Assembly (NCBI GenBank): GCA_039679375.1
Contig: JBDKVA010000176.1
Coordinates: forward strand, 62,001 to 126,000
From: JBDKVA01 sp039679375
GTDB lineage: Bacteria; Bacillota; Clostridia; Acetivibrionales; DTU013
Length of the DNA: 64,000 bases
Reading direction: 5' to 3'
The position numbers and the translations under genes were made by a program. Below the pieces are notes generated by a model. It worked only from the letters and a program-made list of their open reading frames with translations. It searched no databases and was not told the DNA's origin. Shown here piece by piece: positions 37,321 through 46,811 of this stretch; position 1 is the stretch's first letter; every line of letters starts with the position of its first letter.

Positions 37321-38274
37321 ATGAATAGGAATATTATTATTGTTCTTTTAATTCTATTTATTATACTTAATGTTTTAGCATGCTCAAACACGGAAGTAAG
37401 CCGGGATAATGCTTCAAATATGCTTTCAACGGCAACTGAATATGAAAATTCAAAAATACAAAGCACTACCAATCAGACAGAAGCAAATACACCCCAGGAA
37501 GTTGAATTATCCAGGATAGAAATTTTTCCTGAAATAACAGGGAACCTGCATGGAATTGCTTTTGATCATAGCAGTAACATGTTTATCGGTAAAGATAGCA
37601 AAGAAATAATTAAAGTAACGCCCGATGGAAAATTTTCTTGTTTTGCCGAGATAACAAGTGATGTGCTACTAAATATGACGGTAGGAAATGACGACTGTTT
37701 GTATATTGTTGCAAAAACAAAAGTATATAAGGTAACTGATGACGGAAAAGCGGAATTACTTTTTGAGGAAAAAGAATTCACCCAGGAATTCGGAGGACAT
37801 AATATTATTTTTGACTCTGAAGGAAATATGTATATACCCTATCTCAATACTATTTATAAATACACCCCTTCACTTCAAAAATCCGTTTTCCTGGATGGAA
37901 GTAAAGGAGATATAACCTTTTCTTTGATCGCAGGCATGGCATTTGATAAAGAAGAAAAAAAATTTTACGTAAGCGATCCTCAGCGAAATAATGTAGTTCG
38001 CTATAATGTAAATTCCGAAGGGAATTTGGATAGTCCATGTGTTTTTGAAAATATTCCTTGTTCTGAATATATTGTAATAGACTGTTATGATAACGCTTAT
38101 ATAGGCGACTATACCGGCAGTTTCATTACAAGGATAACAAAAGATTCATCGGTTGAAAAAATTGTTCTTTCAGGCTCCTATGATTGCAATACAATTGCTT
38201 TTGGCAATAAGGGGTTCGGTTCACAAACTTTGTACGGAACTTCCCATGCAGGTAAGCTGTTTAAAATTGAATGA
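37321..38274 (+). CDS. Beta-propeller (NHL/SMP-30-like) lipoprotein
   Basis: A 317-residue exported lipoprotein: signal segment MNRNIIIVLLILFIILNVLAC with lipobox (Cys21), a Ser/Thr/Gln-rich linker, and a six-bladed propeller-like domain with repeated motifs such as LHGIAFDHSSNMFIGKD, VTPDGKFSCF, LYIVAKTKVYKVTDDGK and IDCYDNAYIGDY. These resemble NHL/SGL sugar-lactone-lactonase repeats. Function is unknown; extracytoplasmic binding or lactone hydrolysis is possible. The AGGAGG is about 15 bases from the ATG, unusually far, with no better in-frame start, so translation may be weak or depend on RNA folding. Confidence 0.8.
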   Translation: MNRNIIIVLLILFIILNVLACSNTEVSRDNASNMLSTATEYENSKIQSTTNQTEANTPQEVELSRIEIFPEITGNLHGIAFDHSSNMFIGKDSKEIIKVTPDGKFSCFAEITSDVLLNMTVGNDDCLYIVAKTKVYKVTDDGKAELLFEEKEFTQEFGGHNIIFDSEGNMYIPYLNTIYKYTPSLQKSVFLDGSKGDITFSLIAGMAFDKEEKKFYVSDPQRNNVVRYNVNSEGNLDSPCVFENIPCSEYIVIDCYDNAYIGDYTGSFITRITKDSSVEKIVLSGSYDCNTIAFGNKGFGSQTLYGTSHAGKLFKIE

Positions 38275-38509
38275 TTTCAGGCTGCGATTAGTCTCAGAAA
38301 GGAAAGGTTCTATAAAAAATTAGGCCACATATTTAAAAAAATATTTCTATACTTGATTAGAGTTGTAATCGGTGATGACCAGTCTATAGGACAGGGATGG
38401 TATTAAGCTGATAATACAGCAGACTCCTGAGAAACTTGCAACAAATACACGATATGGCTTGAAAAGTTTTATTCTATTATAAAAGAGAAAGGAAACTGGT
38501 AAACTATTA

Positions 38510-38828
38510 ATGACTCGAGAAAGATCAATTCATGTTATAGCAGCTACATTTATAACAATTGCGCCTTAATACTCTGCAATACAGGCTGTTCATCTCCTGA
38601 ATCAAAATCAAGCTAGATGCAAAATATTACCGACGGTATGCAGGACCAAGCCTCAGATATTCCTAATGCATCAGCATGGAAAAGAAAAGCAGATATATCG
38701 GAGTTTCAAATACTCCAAACAGTGGTGTATTTGGTATAACTGAAGTTAAGGGTAAAATATATATTTTAGGAGGCTGGAATCGAAACAGTGAAACACCCCT
38801 TGATATAAAGGTAAGATATCGTATATAA
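38510..38828 (+). pseudogene. Decayed Kelch-repeat lipoprotein
   Basis: A frame-shifted remnant. It opens with ATG and MTRERSIHVIAATFITIAP, shifts frame to a lipobox-like LCNTGCSSPES, then shows WKRKADI, and after another shift GVFGITEVKGKIYILGGWN, a textbook Kelch-repeat strand, before stopping at 38826-38828. At least two frameshifts and loss of the remaining blades show it is not functional. The flanking 38275-38509 interval holds no recognisable gene. It adjoins the other propeller lipoprotein and is part of the AT-rich island. Confidence 0.7.
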
Positions 38829-38853
38829 AGCCACCTCCATCACATCTTCGCAT

Positions 38854-39333
38854 TTACTTGTGATACGTCTCACCATTGATTATTTTAAATGCACGGAAAA
38901 GCTGCTCCAGCAGGATCAGGCGAGTCAGTTGGTGCGGAAAGGTCATGTCTGAAAAAGACAGCCTGAGGTCGGCCTTTTTAACAAGCCCTGCGTCAAGGCC
39001 AAGTGAGCCTCCGATCACAAAAGTGATATTGGACTTTCCGGCAGTGAAACACGTCTGAAGAGTGTCGGCAAAGCCCTCGGAACTCATCTTCTCACCTTTC
39101 ACATCAAGCGCAATGAGAAACGTGCCTTCCTTTAATTTGGACATTATCCTGGCTGCCTCTTTTTTCTTTACCTGCTCCTCCTGTATAGCGCTCAATGATT
39201 CAGGCGCCTGTTCATCTACCACCTCCAGAAGCTGTAAATCACAAAAGCGTGAAAGGCGCTTGGTATACTCTCCAATGCCTTCGTTCAGGTAACGCTCCTT
39301 TAGTCTGCCAACTGCGATCACTGAAATTTTCAT
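38854..39333 (-). CDS. rlmH: 23S rRNA (pseudouridine1915-N3)-methyltransferase
   Basis: A 159-residue SPOUT methyltransferase that methylates pseudouridine 1915 in helix 69 of 23S rRNA on assembled ribosomes. It begins MKISVIAVGRLKERYLNEGI, has the SAM-binding knot FVIGGSLGL and the C-terminal catalytic/dimer region SDMTFPHQLTRLILLEQLFR ending GETYHK. Length and ends match the family exactly. It is the last gene of the wal locus, as in many Bacillota. AAAAGGAT precedes the ATG. Confidence 0.97.
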   Translation of the reverse strand: MKISVIAVGRLKERYLNEGIGEYTKRLSRFCDLQLLEVVDEQAPESLSAIQEEQVKKKEAARIMSKLKEGTFLIALDVKGEKMSSEGFADTLQTCFTAGKSNITFVIGGSLGLDAGLVKKADLRLSFSDMTFPHQLTRLILLEQLFRAFKIINGETYHK

Positions 39334-39357
39334 ATCCTTTTACCTTTAAAATGACGC

Positions 39358-40149
39358 TTACAGCTCGATTACCTTCCCGACACAGTCGCGCAATACAACA
39401 TCAAGCATAACATCAATACCGGCATGCAGGCTCTTCTCGCAAAGAGCGTTGCAAACTGTCTGGTAAGCCAATTCCGGGAAATTGTTCTCCTTGCTGAGAT
39501 GCCCGAGAAGGAATTTTTTCGTACCCTTCTGGGCCATATAGGCAACGACCTCGCCTGCCGCTTCATTCGAAAGATGTCCCTGATCACCCGCTATACGCCG
39601 CTTCAAAGGCCAGGGATACTTCCCGACCTTCAGCATTCCGAGGTCATGGTTGGATTCCAGCAGCAACAAATCACTGTCTTCAAAGCAATTCAACAGCTCC
39701 ATACTGATATGCCCGATATCCGTCGCCACCGTTACCTTTTTGCCCATTGCGCTGAAGCTGTATCCGACCGGTTCATTGGCATCGTGTGGAATGGGGAAAG
39801 GCGTCACGGTAATATCGCCGATCAGAAAGGGAGCATAGGAAGAAAAGCTTTTCCTGTTGCACTCCAAAACAGGCCCGATCATCTGCTCCATGGCATGCCA
39901 GGTACCTTCGCTGGCATAGACGGGCAGGTTGAATTTACGGGAAAGCGTACCGACGCCCTTGATATGGTCGCTGTGTTCATGCGACACTAAAATGGCATTA
40001 AGCTCGGATGGCTTCTCGCCAATTGAGCACAATGCCTCAATAATTTTCTTTGCACTCAGTCCTGCATCAGAGAGGAGCTTTGTTTTCTCTGACGCCACGA
40101 ATATTGAATTTCCGCTGCTTCCGCTATACAGGCTGCAAAATTTTACCAT
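39358..40149 (-). CDS. walJ: MBL-fold hydrolase WalJ/YycJ
   Basis: A 263-residue cytoplasmic metallo-beta-lactamase-fold protein starting MVKFCSLYSGSSGNSIFV, with the metal motif SHEHSDHIKG and later ligands in PHDANEPVGY, DIGH and GHLSKENN. It belongs to the YycJ/WalJ (VicX) group, linked to coordination of wall synthesis, division and DNA repair. The ATG at 40147-40149 has GGAG six bases upstream; an ATG ten codons earlier lacks one. It follows murA by 74 bp and precedes rlmH by 24 bp, keeping the conserved wal synteny. Confidence 0.92.
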   Translation of the reverse strand: MVKFCSLYSGSSGNSIFVASEKTKLLSDAGLSAKKIIEALCSIGEKPSELNAILVSHEHSDHIKGVGTLSRKFNLPVYASEGTWHAMEQMIGPVLECNRKSFSSYAPFLIGDITVTPFPIPHDANEPVGYSFSAMGKKVTVATDIGHISMELLNCFEDSDLLLLESNHDLGMLKVGKYPWPLKRRIAGDQGHLSNEAAGEVVAYMAQKGTKKFLLGHLSKENNFPELAYQTVCNALCEKSLHAGIDVMLDVVLRDCVGKVIEL

Positions 40150-40223
40150 TGCTGTCTCCATTGATCTATTCGAAATCAATTTCTACCATTTAAATCCGCC
40201 TATCACGCGCACCAGGCGGCGGT

Positions 40224-41483
40224 TTACTCATCTTCCCTGTGTATATCCGCACCAAGACGTTGAAGTTTGCCGACGAAATCTTCGTAGCCTCTGTCGATAT
40301 ACTTTATATCATGTACTTCGGTAGTGCCTTCCGCTATAAGACCTGCAATAACAACCGCTGCCCCGGCTCTCAGGTCTATTGCATTGACCGGTGCGCCGGA
40401 CAGCCCACAGGGCCCTTCAATGACCGCCACACTACCGTCGACACGTATTTTTGCACCCATACGTTTCAGTTCGTCTACATATTGGAACCTGAGCGGCCAG
40501 ATGCCCTCGGTGATCGTACTCGTTCCATTTGCCATACATAACAGCACCGTGGCCGGCGGATGCAAATCCGTAGCAAAGCCCGGATATGGCAGCGTCTTAA
40601 TGTTCGCCTTCTGAAGCTTTCCGCCTCCGATGACCCTGATCCATTCCTCGTCTTCGATCACCTTTATATTCATCTCGATAAGCTTTGCACTCAAAGATTC
40701 CATGTGCTTGGGAATAATGTTCCTGACCGTGACGTCTCCGCCGGTAGCAGCCGCCGCAATCATAAACGTGCCCGCTTCCACCATGTCCGGGATAATAGTA
40801 TGTACTGCGCCGCCTTTCAGGCTTTTGACGCCTTTCACCTTTATTACATCCGTACCGGCGCCCTTGATATTCGCGCCGGAAGCATTCAAAAAGTTGGCCA
40901 CATCTACAACATGGGGCTCCTTTGCGGCATTTTCTATTACGGTAAGGCCCTCCGCTTTGACGGCGGCAAGCATAAGGTTAATCGTCGCGCCGACACTGAC
41001 AACGTCCAGGTAAATCTGGCTGCCTACAAGCTTTTCTGCATTAAGCTTGACCATTCCATGCTCTATCACAACGCTCGCGCCCATCGCTTCAAACCCCTTG
41101 ATGTGCTGATCCATCGGCCGGTAACCGAAATCGCAGCCTCCCGGCAGTGCCACCTCGGCCTTCCCAAAACGTCCGAGGAGAGCGCCCAGCAGGTAATAGG
41201 AGGCTCTCATACTTTTGATCATTTCATATGGGGCAATGTAAGAATGAATGTGACTGGAATCGATCAAAATGGTATTCCTATCTGCGAAAGAAACCTCTGC
41301 ACCCAATTGAGTGAGTGTTTCTTCAAGAACTCTCGTATCTTTTATATCCGGCAGGTTTTCTATCCTGCATTTCCCTTCTATCAGCAAAGCTGCAGGCACT
41401 ACAGCAACCGCAGCATTTTTGGCGCCACTTATAAATACATCTCCATGAAGCGGCTTGCGGCCGTGAATAACGATCTTCTCCAA
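40224..41483 (-). CDS. murA: UDP-N-acetylglucosamine 1-carboxyvinyltransferase
   Basis: A ~419-residue enzyme of the first committed step of peptidoglycan synthesis: transfer of enolpyruvate from PEP to UDP-GlcNAc in the cytoplasm. Recognisable parts are (M)EKIVIHGRKPLHGDVFISGA at the start with K-N, the active-site Cys in GGCDFGYRP (~117), and IDRGYEDFVGKL at the end. The start is TTG at 41481-41483 with AGGTG six bases upstream; the ATG at 41507 has no binding site. Cys at the active site predicts fosfomycin sensitivity of the enzyme (family knowledge). A separate promoter is visible upstream. murA is not a usual member of the wal operon. Confidence 0.95.
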   Translation of the reverse strand: MEKIVIHGRKPLHGDVFISGAKNAAVAVVPAALLIEGKCRIENLPDIKDTRVLEETLTQLGAEVSFADRNTILIDSSHIHSYIAPYEMIKSMRASYYLLGALLGRFGKAEVALPGGCDFGYRPMDQHIKGFEAMGASVVIEHGMVKLNAEKLVGSQIYLDVVSVGATINLMLAAVKAEGLTVIENAAKEPHVVDVANFLNASGANIKGAGTDVIKVKGVKSLKGGAVHTIIPDMVEAGTFMIAAAATGGDVTVRNIIPKHMESLSAKLIEMNIKVIEDEEWIRVIGGGKLQKANIKTLPYPGFATDLHPPATVLLCMANGTSTITEGIWPLRFQYVDELKRMGAKIRVDGSVAVIEGPCGLSGAPVNAIDLRAGAAVVIAGLIAEGTTEVHDIKYIDRGYEDFVGKLQRLGADIHREDE

Positions 41484-41564
41484 ACTTTGCACCTGCCTTC
41501 TTCTCATTTGTAAGTTACATTTTTATCTCAAAATTCGTCTATTTTTTCAAATTAACATATTTTT

Positions 41565-41592
41565 ATTATATCATTGTTTTGCCAATTGTAAA
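41565..41592 (-). promoter_or_regulatory. murA promoter
   Basis: TTTACA (41587-41592), a 16-bp spacer and TATAAT (41565-41570) on the minus strand form a good sigma-A promoter between yycI and murA. Just upstream, a long-range 8-bp inverted repeat CCGGACAG/CTGTCCGG (41624-41631 with 41671-41678) overlaps the end of yycI. Confidence 0.8.
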
Positions 41593-41667
41593 ACAGGAAT
41601 GCCCGGATCGGTCTGCATGGGTTCCGGACAGCTTGTCATGCCCCGTCAACGGCCGGTCCATCTCGCC

Positions 41668-42588
41668 TTACTGTCCGGTTTCAATCGTGCTCAGGTAATC
41701 GGGTTCCGGAGCATCCTTTATCTTGACCCGCCATACAGGCAACAGCTCCAGGGATTGCATGTCCTGCGTAAATTCACCCTCCGAATATTTATATCCAATG
41801 TCAATATCGGTTATTACCTTTTTGTTTTCTTCCGTATATTTTGCAAGCAGCACCTGGTATGCTGAAGCCAGATCTTGAACCCTGCCGGGTGTAAATCCCT
41901 TTATCTGGAGTTTTCCATACTCAAGCCCGATTATACCTTTATCTGTCAATGTGACAGTACAATAATTATCATAAACAAGGAGGCCTTCATACTCCTGTAT
42001 AAATGTCACGATGACCTTACCGTCCGGCTCCCTCTTCAGCGGCTCATCAAAAACGTATTTGCCGTCCAGCAATTTGTTCTCTTTCAGGTATTTCATCGCA
42101 ATCATGATCACTTCATAATCATTGCCGGTATTTACCGAATAGTCAGGTTCATCATCAGTGAAAATAAATTTCGTACCGCTTAAAAATTCGATCTTTTTCC
42201 CGTCATACTCAAAGCTTGCAAGCTGTCTATTCTCCATATGCGTATCATCATACCGCTTCTCCTTCATATCGGATTCGCCGGATAGGACTGCAGCAATTTG
42301 CGGTTTGCCGGATAATTCCGATAGGAATTCCTCTCCAAACAGCTTGCCGGCTATATCCTTCCTGTCAAGCCTGCCATTTCCGAATTCCAACCTGTAGGCA
42401 GCCTTTGAAGTCCTCGGAATACTGCACTCCAGTGTAACGCCTCTACCGGCAAGGATCACTTTTGTATTTTCGATCGTCTCTTTATGAATACCCTGCCCTT
42501 CGTAAGAGGACAAATTATTAAATAATAAAAAAACGTTAAAGGCGATCAACATAACGATGATGACTACTTTTGCCTTTGGCAGATCCAT
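41668..42588 (-). CDS. yycI: WalRK regulatory membrane protein YycI
   Basis: A 306-residue bitopic protein: a short cytoplasmic start, one helix (~7-24; VVIIVMLIAFNVFLLFNNL), then an extracytoplasmic YycI domain that ends near LLPVWRVKIKDAPEPDYLS. In Bacillus, YycH and YycI bind WalK in the membrane and adjust its kinase activity (family knowledge). AAGGAG lies eight bases before the ATG and the gene starts 3 bp after the yycH stop, so the pair is tightly coupled. Confidence 0.9.
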   Translation of the reverse strand: MDLPKAKVVIIVMLIAFNVFLLFNNLSSYEGQGIHKETIENTKVILAGRGVTLECSIPRTSKAAYRLEFGNGRLDRKDIAGKLFGEEFLSELSGKPQIAAVLSGESDMKEKRYDDTHMENRQLASFEYDGKKIEFLSGTKFIFTDDEPDYSVNTGNDYEVIMIAMKYLKENKLLDGKYVFDEPLKREPDGKVIVTFIQEYEGLLVYDNYCTVTLTDKGIIGLEYGKLQIKGFTPGRVQDLASAYQVLLAKYTEENKKVITDIDIGYKYSEGEFTQDMQSLELLPVWRVKIKDAPEPDYLSTIETGQ

Positions 42589-42591
42589 CGG

Positions 42592-43986
42592 TCAGTCTCC
42601 TTCTTTAGGCAGCATTTCCTTACGTATAGGCAGCCCAACTTTCATATCCATCAGCAGCATCGGTTTGAGGATATGGTCACTGCTTGAATTGATGAAATAT
42701 CCGGAACGAAGGTCCCTTAATTTCAGCTCCTCATAAATCAAACCCGCTCTATTTGAGACATCCGTAAGCCGGTCATTATATTCACCTTTGCCGTTTTCAA
42801 TAAAATCCTTCAAAAGCCAGCTGCATTTAAGCACGCGCTTACTGTCCGCTTGAATTACGATTGCATGTGTCAATCTCTGCCCTTCTTTATCATACATATC
42901 TACCTGTACAGTCATGCCCTCCAGCCTGTAATCAAAACCGAAACGGTATACACCCGGCTGTACCTTTTCAACAGAAGCCAGTACGATATCTGCTGTCGGT
43001 TCCAGCAGCTTCCTGACACGCGCAACAAATTTATATGCATTTAGAAGTGAATCTGTCTCGATGTTTCCGGATGTATCAATACTGCCCAGATAACTGTACG
43101 ACAAATAGCCATCGCTATAATACCGGTAAATATTATCTCCATATGTAAATTCCATATTATCGCTGTATTTATTCATGTTATAGCGGTCCTTTTCTGCTCC
43201 GAGGACGGCACTAAGCAATTCCTCCCTTGTCCCGGCCTTCACTGGCGGATTACATTCATATCCCGAATAAGGCCAGTAAGCCGGCGCCGCAGAAACGAAC
43301 AGCACATCGGGCGCTGCTCCCATTACCTTATCATTTTTAGTAGACCGTAAGGTAGAATAATCGCGATACTTCTGTTCTTTATCATTTTCTATGTTTTCCA
43401 TGATTTTGTCCAGACCTGTTTTTCTTTCATGGCTGATCGGTTCTGATACATAGACCTTGTCTGATGTGCCGTATAGATAAAATGTACTTGAATTTTCGTC
43501 CAGGATATCCGGTTTCACCATGACCTTGCGTACTGCCGGCAATTCCTGCTTCCTTAGGTTTGTCCCGGAAACAAACCACTCCAGTAGCTCAGGGGACACC
43601 TCATATCCAAAATCAATAATGAAGCCCCTCTTTTCAGCCACATCGCCCCATTCCTCACCGGATTCCCTAAGTTTGACAGATCCTGAAACGATCATGCCAA
43701 GGCCCTGTTTTGCTTCATCCCATAATTCAGCATAAAAACTGCTTTCCTTGCCTATAATCCAATGAGATTTGCCCCCGCTGGTCAAAATAAGCCTGTCCGG
43801 TATAAACAGCTTGTCACGGGCTTCTGTAGCACTTATCTGAGTTGAGCCTCTAAACAATCTCAATAAAAAACTGGTAGGAGTCCCTTGGTTTTGATAACTC
43901 CATAGGATTCCTACCTGTAATATGCCTAAAATACCTAATAAAATTATACAAATCGTCTTAAGTCGTTCTTTCAATAAACGGCTCAT
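42592..43986 (-). CDS. yycH: WalRK regulatory membrane protein YycH
   Basis: A 464-residue protein with a single N-terminal helix (~10-29) and an extracytoplasmic YycH domain (central LPAVRKVMVKPDILDENSS and C-terminal YFINSSSDHILKPMLLMDMK). With YycI it modulates the WalK kinase from outside the membrane. GGGGG precedes the ATG by about six bases. Its position immediately upstream of yycI is conserved across Bacillota; here one extra gene separates it from walK. Confidence 0.9.
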   Translation of the reverse strand: MSRLLKERLKTICIILLGILGILQVGILWSYQNQGTPTSFLLRLFRGSTQISATEARDKLFIPDRLILTSGGKSHWIIGKESSFYAELWDEAKQGLGMIVSGSVKLRESGEEWGDVAEKRGFIIDFGYEVSPELLEWFVSGTNLRKQELPAVRKVMVKPDILDENSSTFYLYGTSDKVYVSEPISHERKTGLDKIMENIENDKEQKYRDYSTLRSTKNDKVMGAAPDVLFVSAAPAYWPYSGYECNPPVKAGTREELLSAVLGAEKDRYNMNKYSDNMEFTYGDNIYRYYSDGYLSYSYLGSIDTSGNIETDSLLNAYKFVARVRKLLEPTADIVLASVEKVQPGVYRFGFDYRLEGMTVQVDMYDKEGQRLTHAIVIQADSKRVLKCSWLLKDFIENGKGEYNDRLTDVSNRAGLIYEELKLRDLRSGYFINSSSDHILKPMLLMDMKVGLPIRKEMLPKEGD

Positions 43987-44010
43987 TTAAGCCCCCGTCC
44001 GGCCGGTAGA

Positions 44011-44817
44011 TCAATCCTGCTTCTTGCCGATTATTTCCATAAATGCTTTGAAGCCTTCACCGATATTTGTTGCTGCTTCTTTCGTAATTTTAATAATTTC
44101 ATCCTTTATCGATTTATCCAGTTTCTCAATCGTAAAGCAATTGAACTGGACATTGTCCACCGTAGCTTCTTCTTTTTGAGATGATCTGTACGATATGATC
44201 ATGATCTTATTCGTGCCTTTGTTCAACATGATTTCCTTGGTAAAAATACGAATGCTTCCAATTTCCCAGGAACTCTCCCCGTCTGTGTTTTTGATCCTCT
44301 CATACTCGCCTGTTTCCTCGTTATAGCGGGCAATGGTAACGGCCACGTCACTATGCTTTGTGTTGCCGGAAAGTATATAAGTTTCTTCATATGTAGATTC
44401 TTTGTCTTTCTCGGGACTGGTGATTGTAATGATATCAAGGCCGTTGTTAACTGCATTGCCTTTTTTCATAACTGCATTGATAAAAGATTCGAAATCGGGC
44501 TTTTTTTCCTCTGCTGCGGCTTTATTCTGCTCTGTGGTCTGGCCGGAAACGGTACCTTTGCCGGAAACGGCATTCTTACCGGCAGCGGTGTTCCCGCCGG
44601 TGCTGCCTGTAACAGTTGTTGCTGCGCCGGTAGTGCTGCTCGGAGCACTTGTCGTATTGCCTGCGGTATTGCCCGTGTTGCTTGTAGCACTGGTTTTGCT
44701 GCCTGCCGTAGTTATGTCGGAACCGAAAGCATCTTCAGTTTGTCCGGCAAAGACACTGACGGACGATAATGAGATTAATATTAAAACGATAAAAATGGCA
44801 CTAATCTTTTTTAACAT
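44011..44817 (-). CDS. Exported protein of unknown function inside the wal operon
   Basis: A 268-residue secreted protein: signal peptide (1-25; MLKKISAIFIVLILISLSS...), a low-complexity Thr/Gly/Ser/Ala-rich linker (~33-100), then a beta-rich domain with LDIITITSPEKDKESTYEET, a VTIARYNEETGEYE hairpin and LNKGTNKIMIIS, ending in a Lys/Glu-rich helix. This pattern suggests one Ig-like domain on a flexible stalk. The start at ATG 44815-44817 has GAGGGG eight bases upstream. It sits between walK (148 bp) and yycH (24 bp), a position normally empty. Wall-associated sensing or a WalK accessory role is inferred from context only. Confidence 0.75.
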   Translation of the reverse strand: MLKKISAIFIVLILISLSSVSVFAGQTEDAFGSDITTAGSKTSATSNTGNTAGNTTSAPSSTTGAATTVTGSTGGNTAAGKNAVSGKGTVSGQTTEQNKAAAEEKKPDFESFINAVMKKGNAVNNGLDIITITSPEKDKESTYEETYILSGNTKHSDVAVTIARYNEETGEYERIKNTDGESSWEIGSIRIFTKEIMLNKGTNKIMIISYRSSQKEEATVDNVQFNCFTIEKLDKSIKDEIIKITKEAATNIGEGFKAFMEIIGKKQD

Positions 44818-44965
44818 AACATTACCCCTCGGAACCACTATTTTCATCAAAACAATCTATCAACCATTAAATCATAAATTTTCTATTTATATTATATATA
44901 AAAAATGTTACAGGACTATTACACGCCATTTAAGAATAAATTACATAAAAAAGCCCGCAAAGCCT

Positions 44966-46744
44966 CTATTTTCCTAGGCCTGTCTGTTTTATGGGCAACC
45001 TTACGGTGACCTCCGTACCTATGCCTATTTTACTTGTTATGTTAATCACACCGGAATGAGCCTCGACAATTTCCTTTGCAATTGAGAGCCCAAGCCCTGT
45101 TCCGCCCATCTCCCTTGAACGCGCTTTATCTACTCTGTAAAATCTTTCAAAAATTCTGGTAAGGTCACTTTCCGGTATGCCAATTCCGTTATCTACGACT
45201 TTAAAATAAACGTCATTGTAAATTTTCCCGATATAAACGGTTATTTTACCTTCTTCGGGCGTATATTTGATTGCATTTCCCAATAAATTGAAAACCACCT
45301 GCTCAAGACGGTCATAATCCGCTTCAATGCATGGTATCTCACCCAGCACGAAGCATTCCAGCGTTTGCCGCCTTGATTTTGCTTCTATTTCCATCCTGTC
45401 TGTTGTATTCTTTACAAGCTCCGTAAGGGATATCTCTTCAAAGTTCCATTTCAGTTGCTGATTGTCCAGCCGTGAAAGCTGCAATAAATCCTTCACCAGC
45501 CTGGTCATCCTGTCCGCCTCCGAATTGATGACTCCCAGAAATCTCTCCGATGTCTCCCTGTCATCGAGCGCGCCGTCAAGCAATGTTTCCGAGTAACTCT
45601 TGATTGACGTCAGAGGCGTTCTAAGCTCATGGGACACATTCGCCACAAACTCCTTGCGCATGTTCTCAAGACGCTGCTGTTCCGTTATATCCTGCAGTAC
45701 GGCGATGACACCCTCCGGTTTTTTGGATTCATCCGTAAACACGGCAAAATATACTTTAATTGTTTTGCTTTTAACGTTAACCGTCAATTCACTTGTATTC
45801 ATAGATTCAAGATACAACACATCCTCAAGATTGTATTGAAAGCCAAACCGTGAACAATACTCCTGAAAAGTGCCGATGCTGCCTTCAATATTAAGAAGGC
45901 GGGCGGATGCCGGGTTGGTATGTATGATCTCACCCTTCAGGTTAAAAGCAATGATGCCATCCGTCATATAATTTAATATGGTTTCCATTTTGCTTTTTTC
46001 ACTTGATATCTCAGCCAATGTATTTTTCAGGCTGTATGCCATGAAGTTGAAGGATTCTGTGAGCTTTCCTATTTCATCATTGGACTTGACCTCAAGCACC
46101 TGTTCAAAATCGCCGGCAGCTACGCTCCTCGCCTTATTCATCAGCTTGGCCAGCGGTGAAGTAATTGTTATGGAAAGGAAATAGCCTGCGATAAATGATA
46201 TGGCAAGTCCCAAAATGATGCTTGTAATGATGATCGTATTAAAGGAGTTGATCAGTTCCGCCCAATCGTCCTTATAATATCTGATAAGAAGAATATTATC
46301 GCCAATCGGCTTAGCATAATCAAAAAAGGACCATTCTCCATGCTTTTCAAGGATCCTTTTATTGTTTTCCTTTCCGGTCATCGCCTGCACGTAGTTGTCC
46401 GATGCCAGCAGCAAATTGGTTGCCGTTGCAGGATTGCTCAGATCCGGATCTTTGTCCTCTGTATAATATACGATACCGTATTTGTCTGTGATTGTACAAA
46501 ATCTATTTTCAAGATCCAATTGAAAAAGGCTGCGGTTATTTTTCAGTTCCTGCTTCAATTCTTCAGCAGTCGGATTATCTTTTATATTCCAATTATTGAA
46601 ACCTTTATTGATCCTTGTTACGAAATTACTGTAATATTCACGCTCGATCCTGCTGTTCAGATACAACCAGATCGGTATCATCAGGCAAAATATGATCAGG
46701 CAGAAAAAACTCACCAGACGCCATTGTAAACTCTTTGGGAACAT
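44966..46744 (-). CDS. walK: Cell-wall sensor histidine kinase WalK
   Basis: A 592-residue membrane kinase. Two helices (~10-28 and ~170-193) flank an extracytoplasmic PAS-like sensor, followed by HAMP (~194-246), a cytoplasmic PAS domain (~250-355), HisKA with the phosphoacceptor His372 in FVANVSHELRTPLTS, and HATPase with N and G boxes (LGNAIKYTPEEG, DNGIGIPESD, GGTGLGLSIAKEI). WalK phosphorylates WalR to control autolysins and wall turnover. The ATG at 46742-46744 has AGAGG five bases upstream; a GTG two codons earlier is an alternative. The gene ends in TAG. Confidence 0.96.
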   Translation of the reverse strand: MFPKSLQWRLVSFFCLIIFCLMIPIWLYLNSRIEREYYSNFVTRINKGFNNWNIKDNPTAEELKQELKNNRSLFQLDLENRFCTITDKYGIVYYTEDKDPDLSNPATATNLLLASDNYVQAMTGKENNKRILEKHGEWSFFDYAKPIGDNILLIRYYKDDWAELINSFNTIIITSIILGLAISFIAGYFLSITITSPLAKLMNKARSVAAGDFEQVLEVKSNDEIGKLTESFNFMAYSLKNTLAEISSEKSKMETILNYMTDGIIAFNLKGEIIHTNPASARLLNIEGSIGTFQEYCSRFGFQYNLEDVLYLESMNTSELTVNVKSKTIKVYFAVFTDESKKPEGVIAVLQDITEQQRLENMRKEFVANVSHELRTPLTSIKSYSETLLDGALDDRETSERFLGVINSEADRMTRLVKDLLQLSRLDNQQLKWNFEEISLTELVKNTTDRMEIEAKSRRQTLECFVLGEIPCIEADYDRLEQVVFNLLGNAIKYTPEEGKITVYIGKIYNDVYFKVVDNGIGIPESDLTRIFERFYRVDKARSREMGGTGLGLSIAKEIVEAHSGVINITSKIGIGTEVTVRLPIKQTGLGK

Positions 46745-46811
46745 ATACACCTCTTACGGGTCCAGAACGCATTGTGCCATCATTTACAATTTCCCGCTCT
46801 GGCTTAACATT

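Noticed and set aside
40560..41513. A 317-codon plus-strand frame opposite murA
   Set aside because: It is the antisense shadow of a certain gene, has no ribosome binding site and encodes a low-complexity, His/Arg/Cys-rich product.
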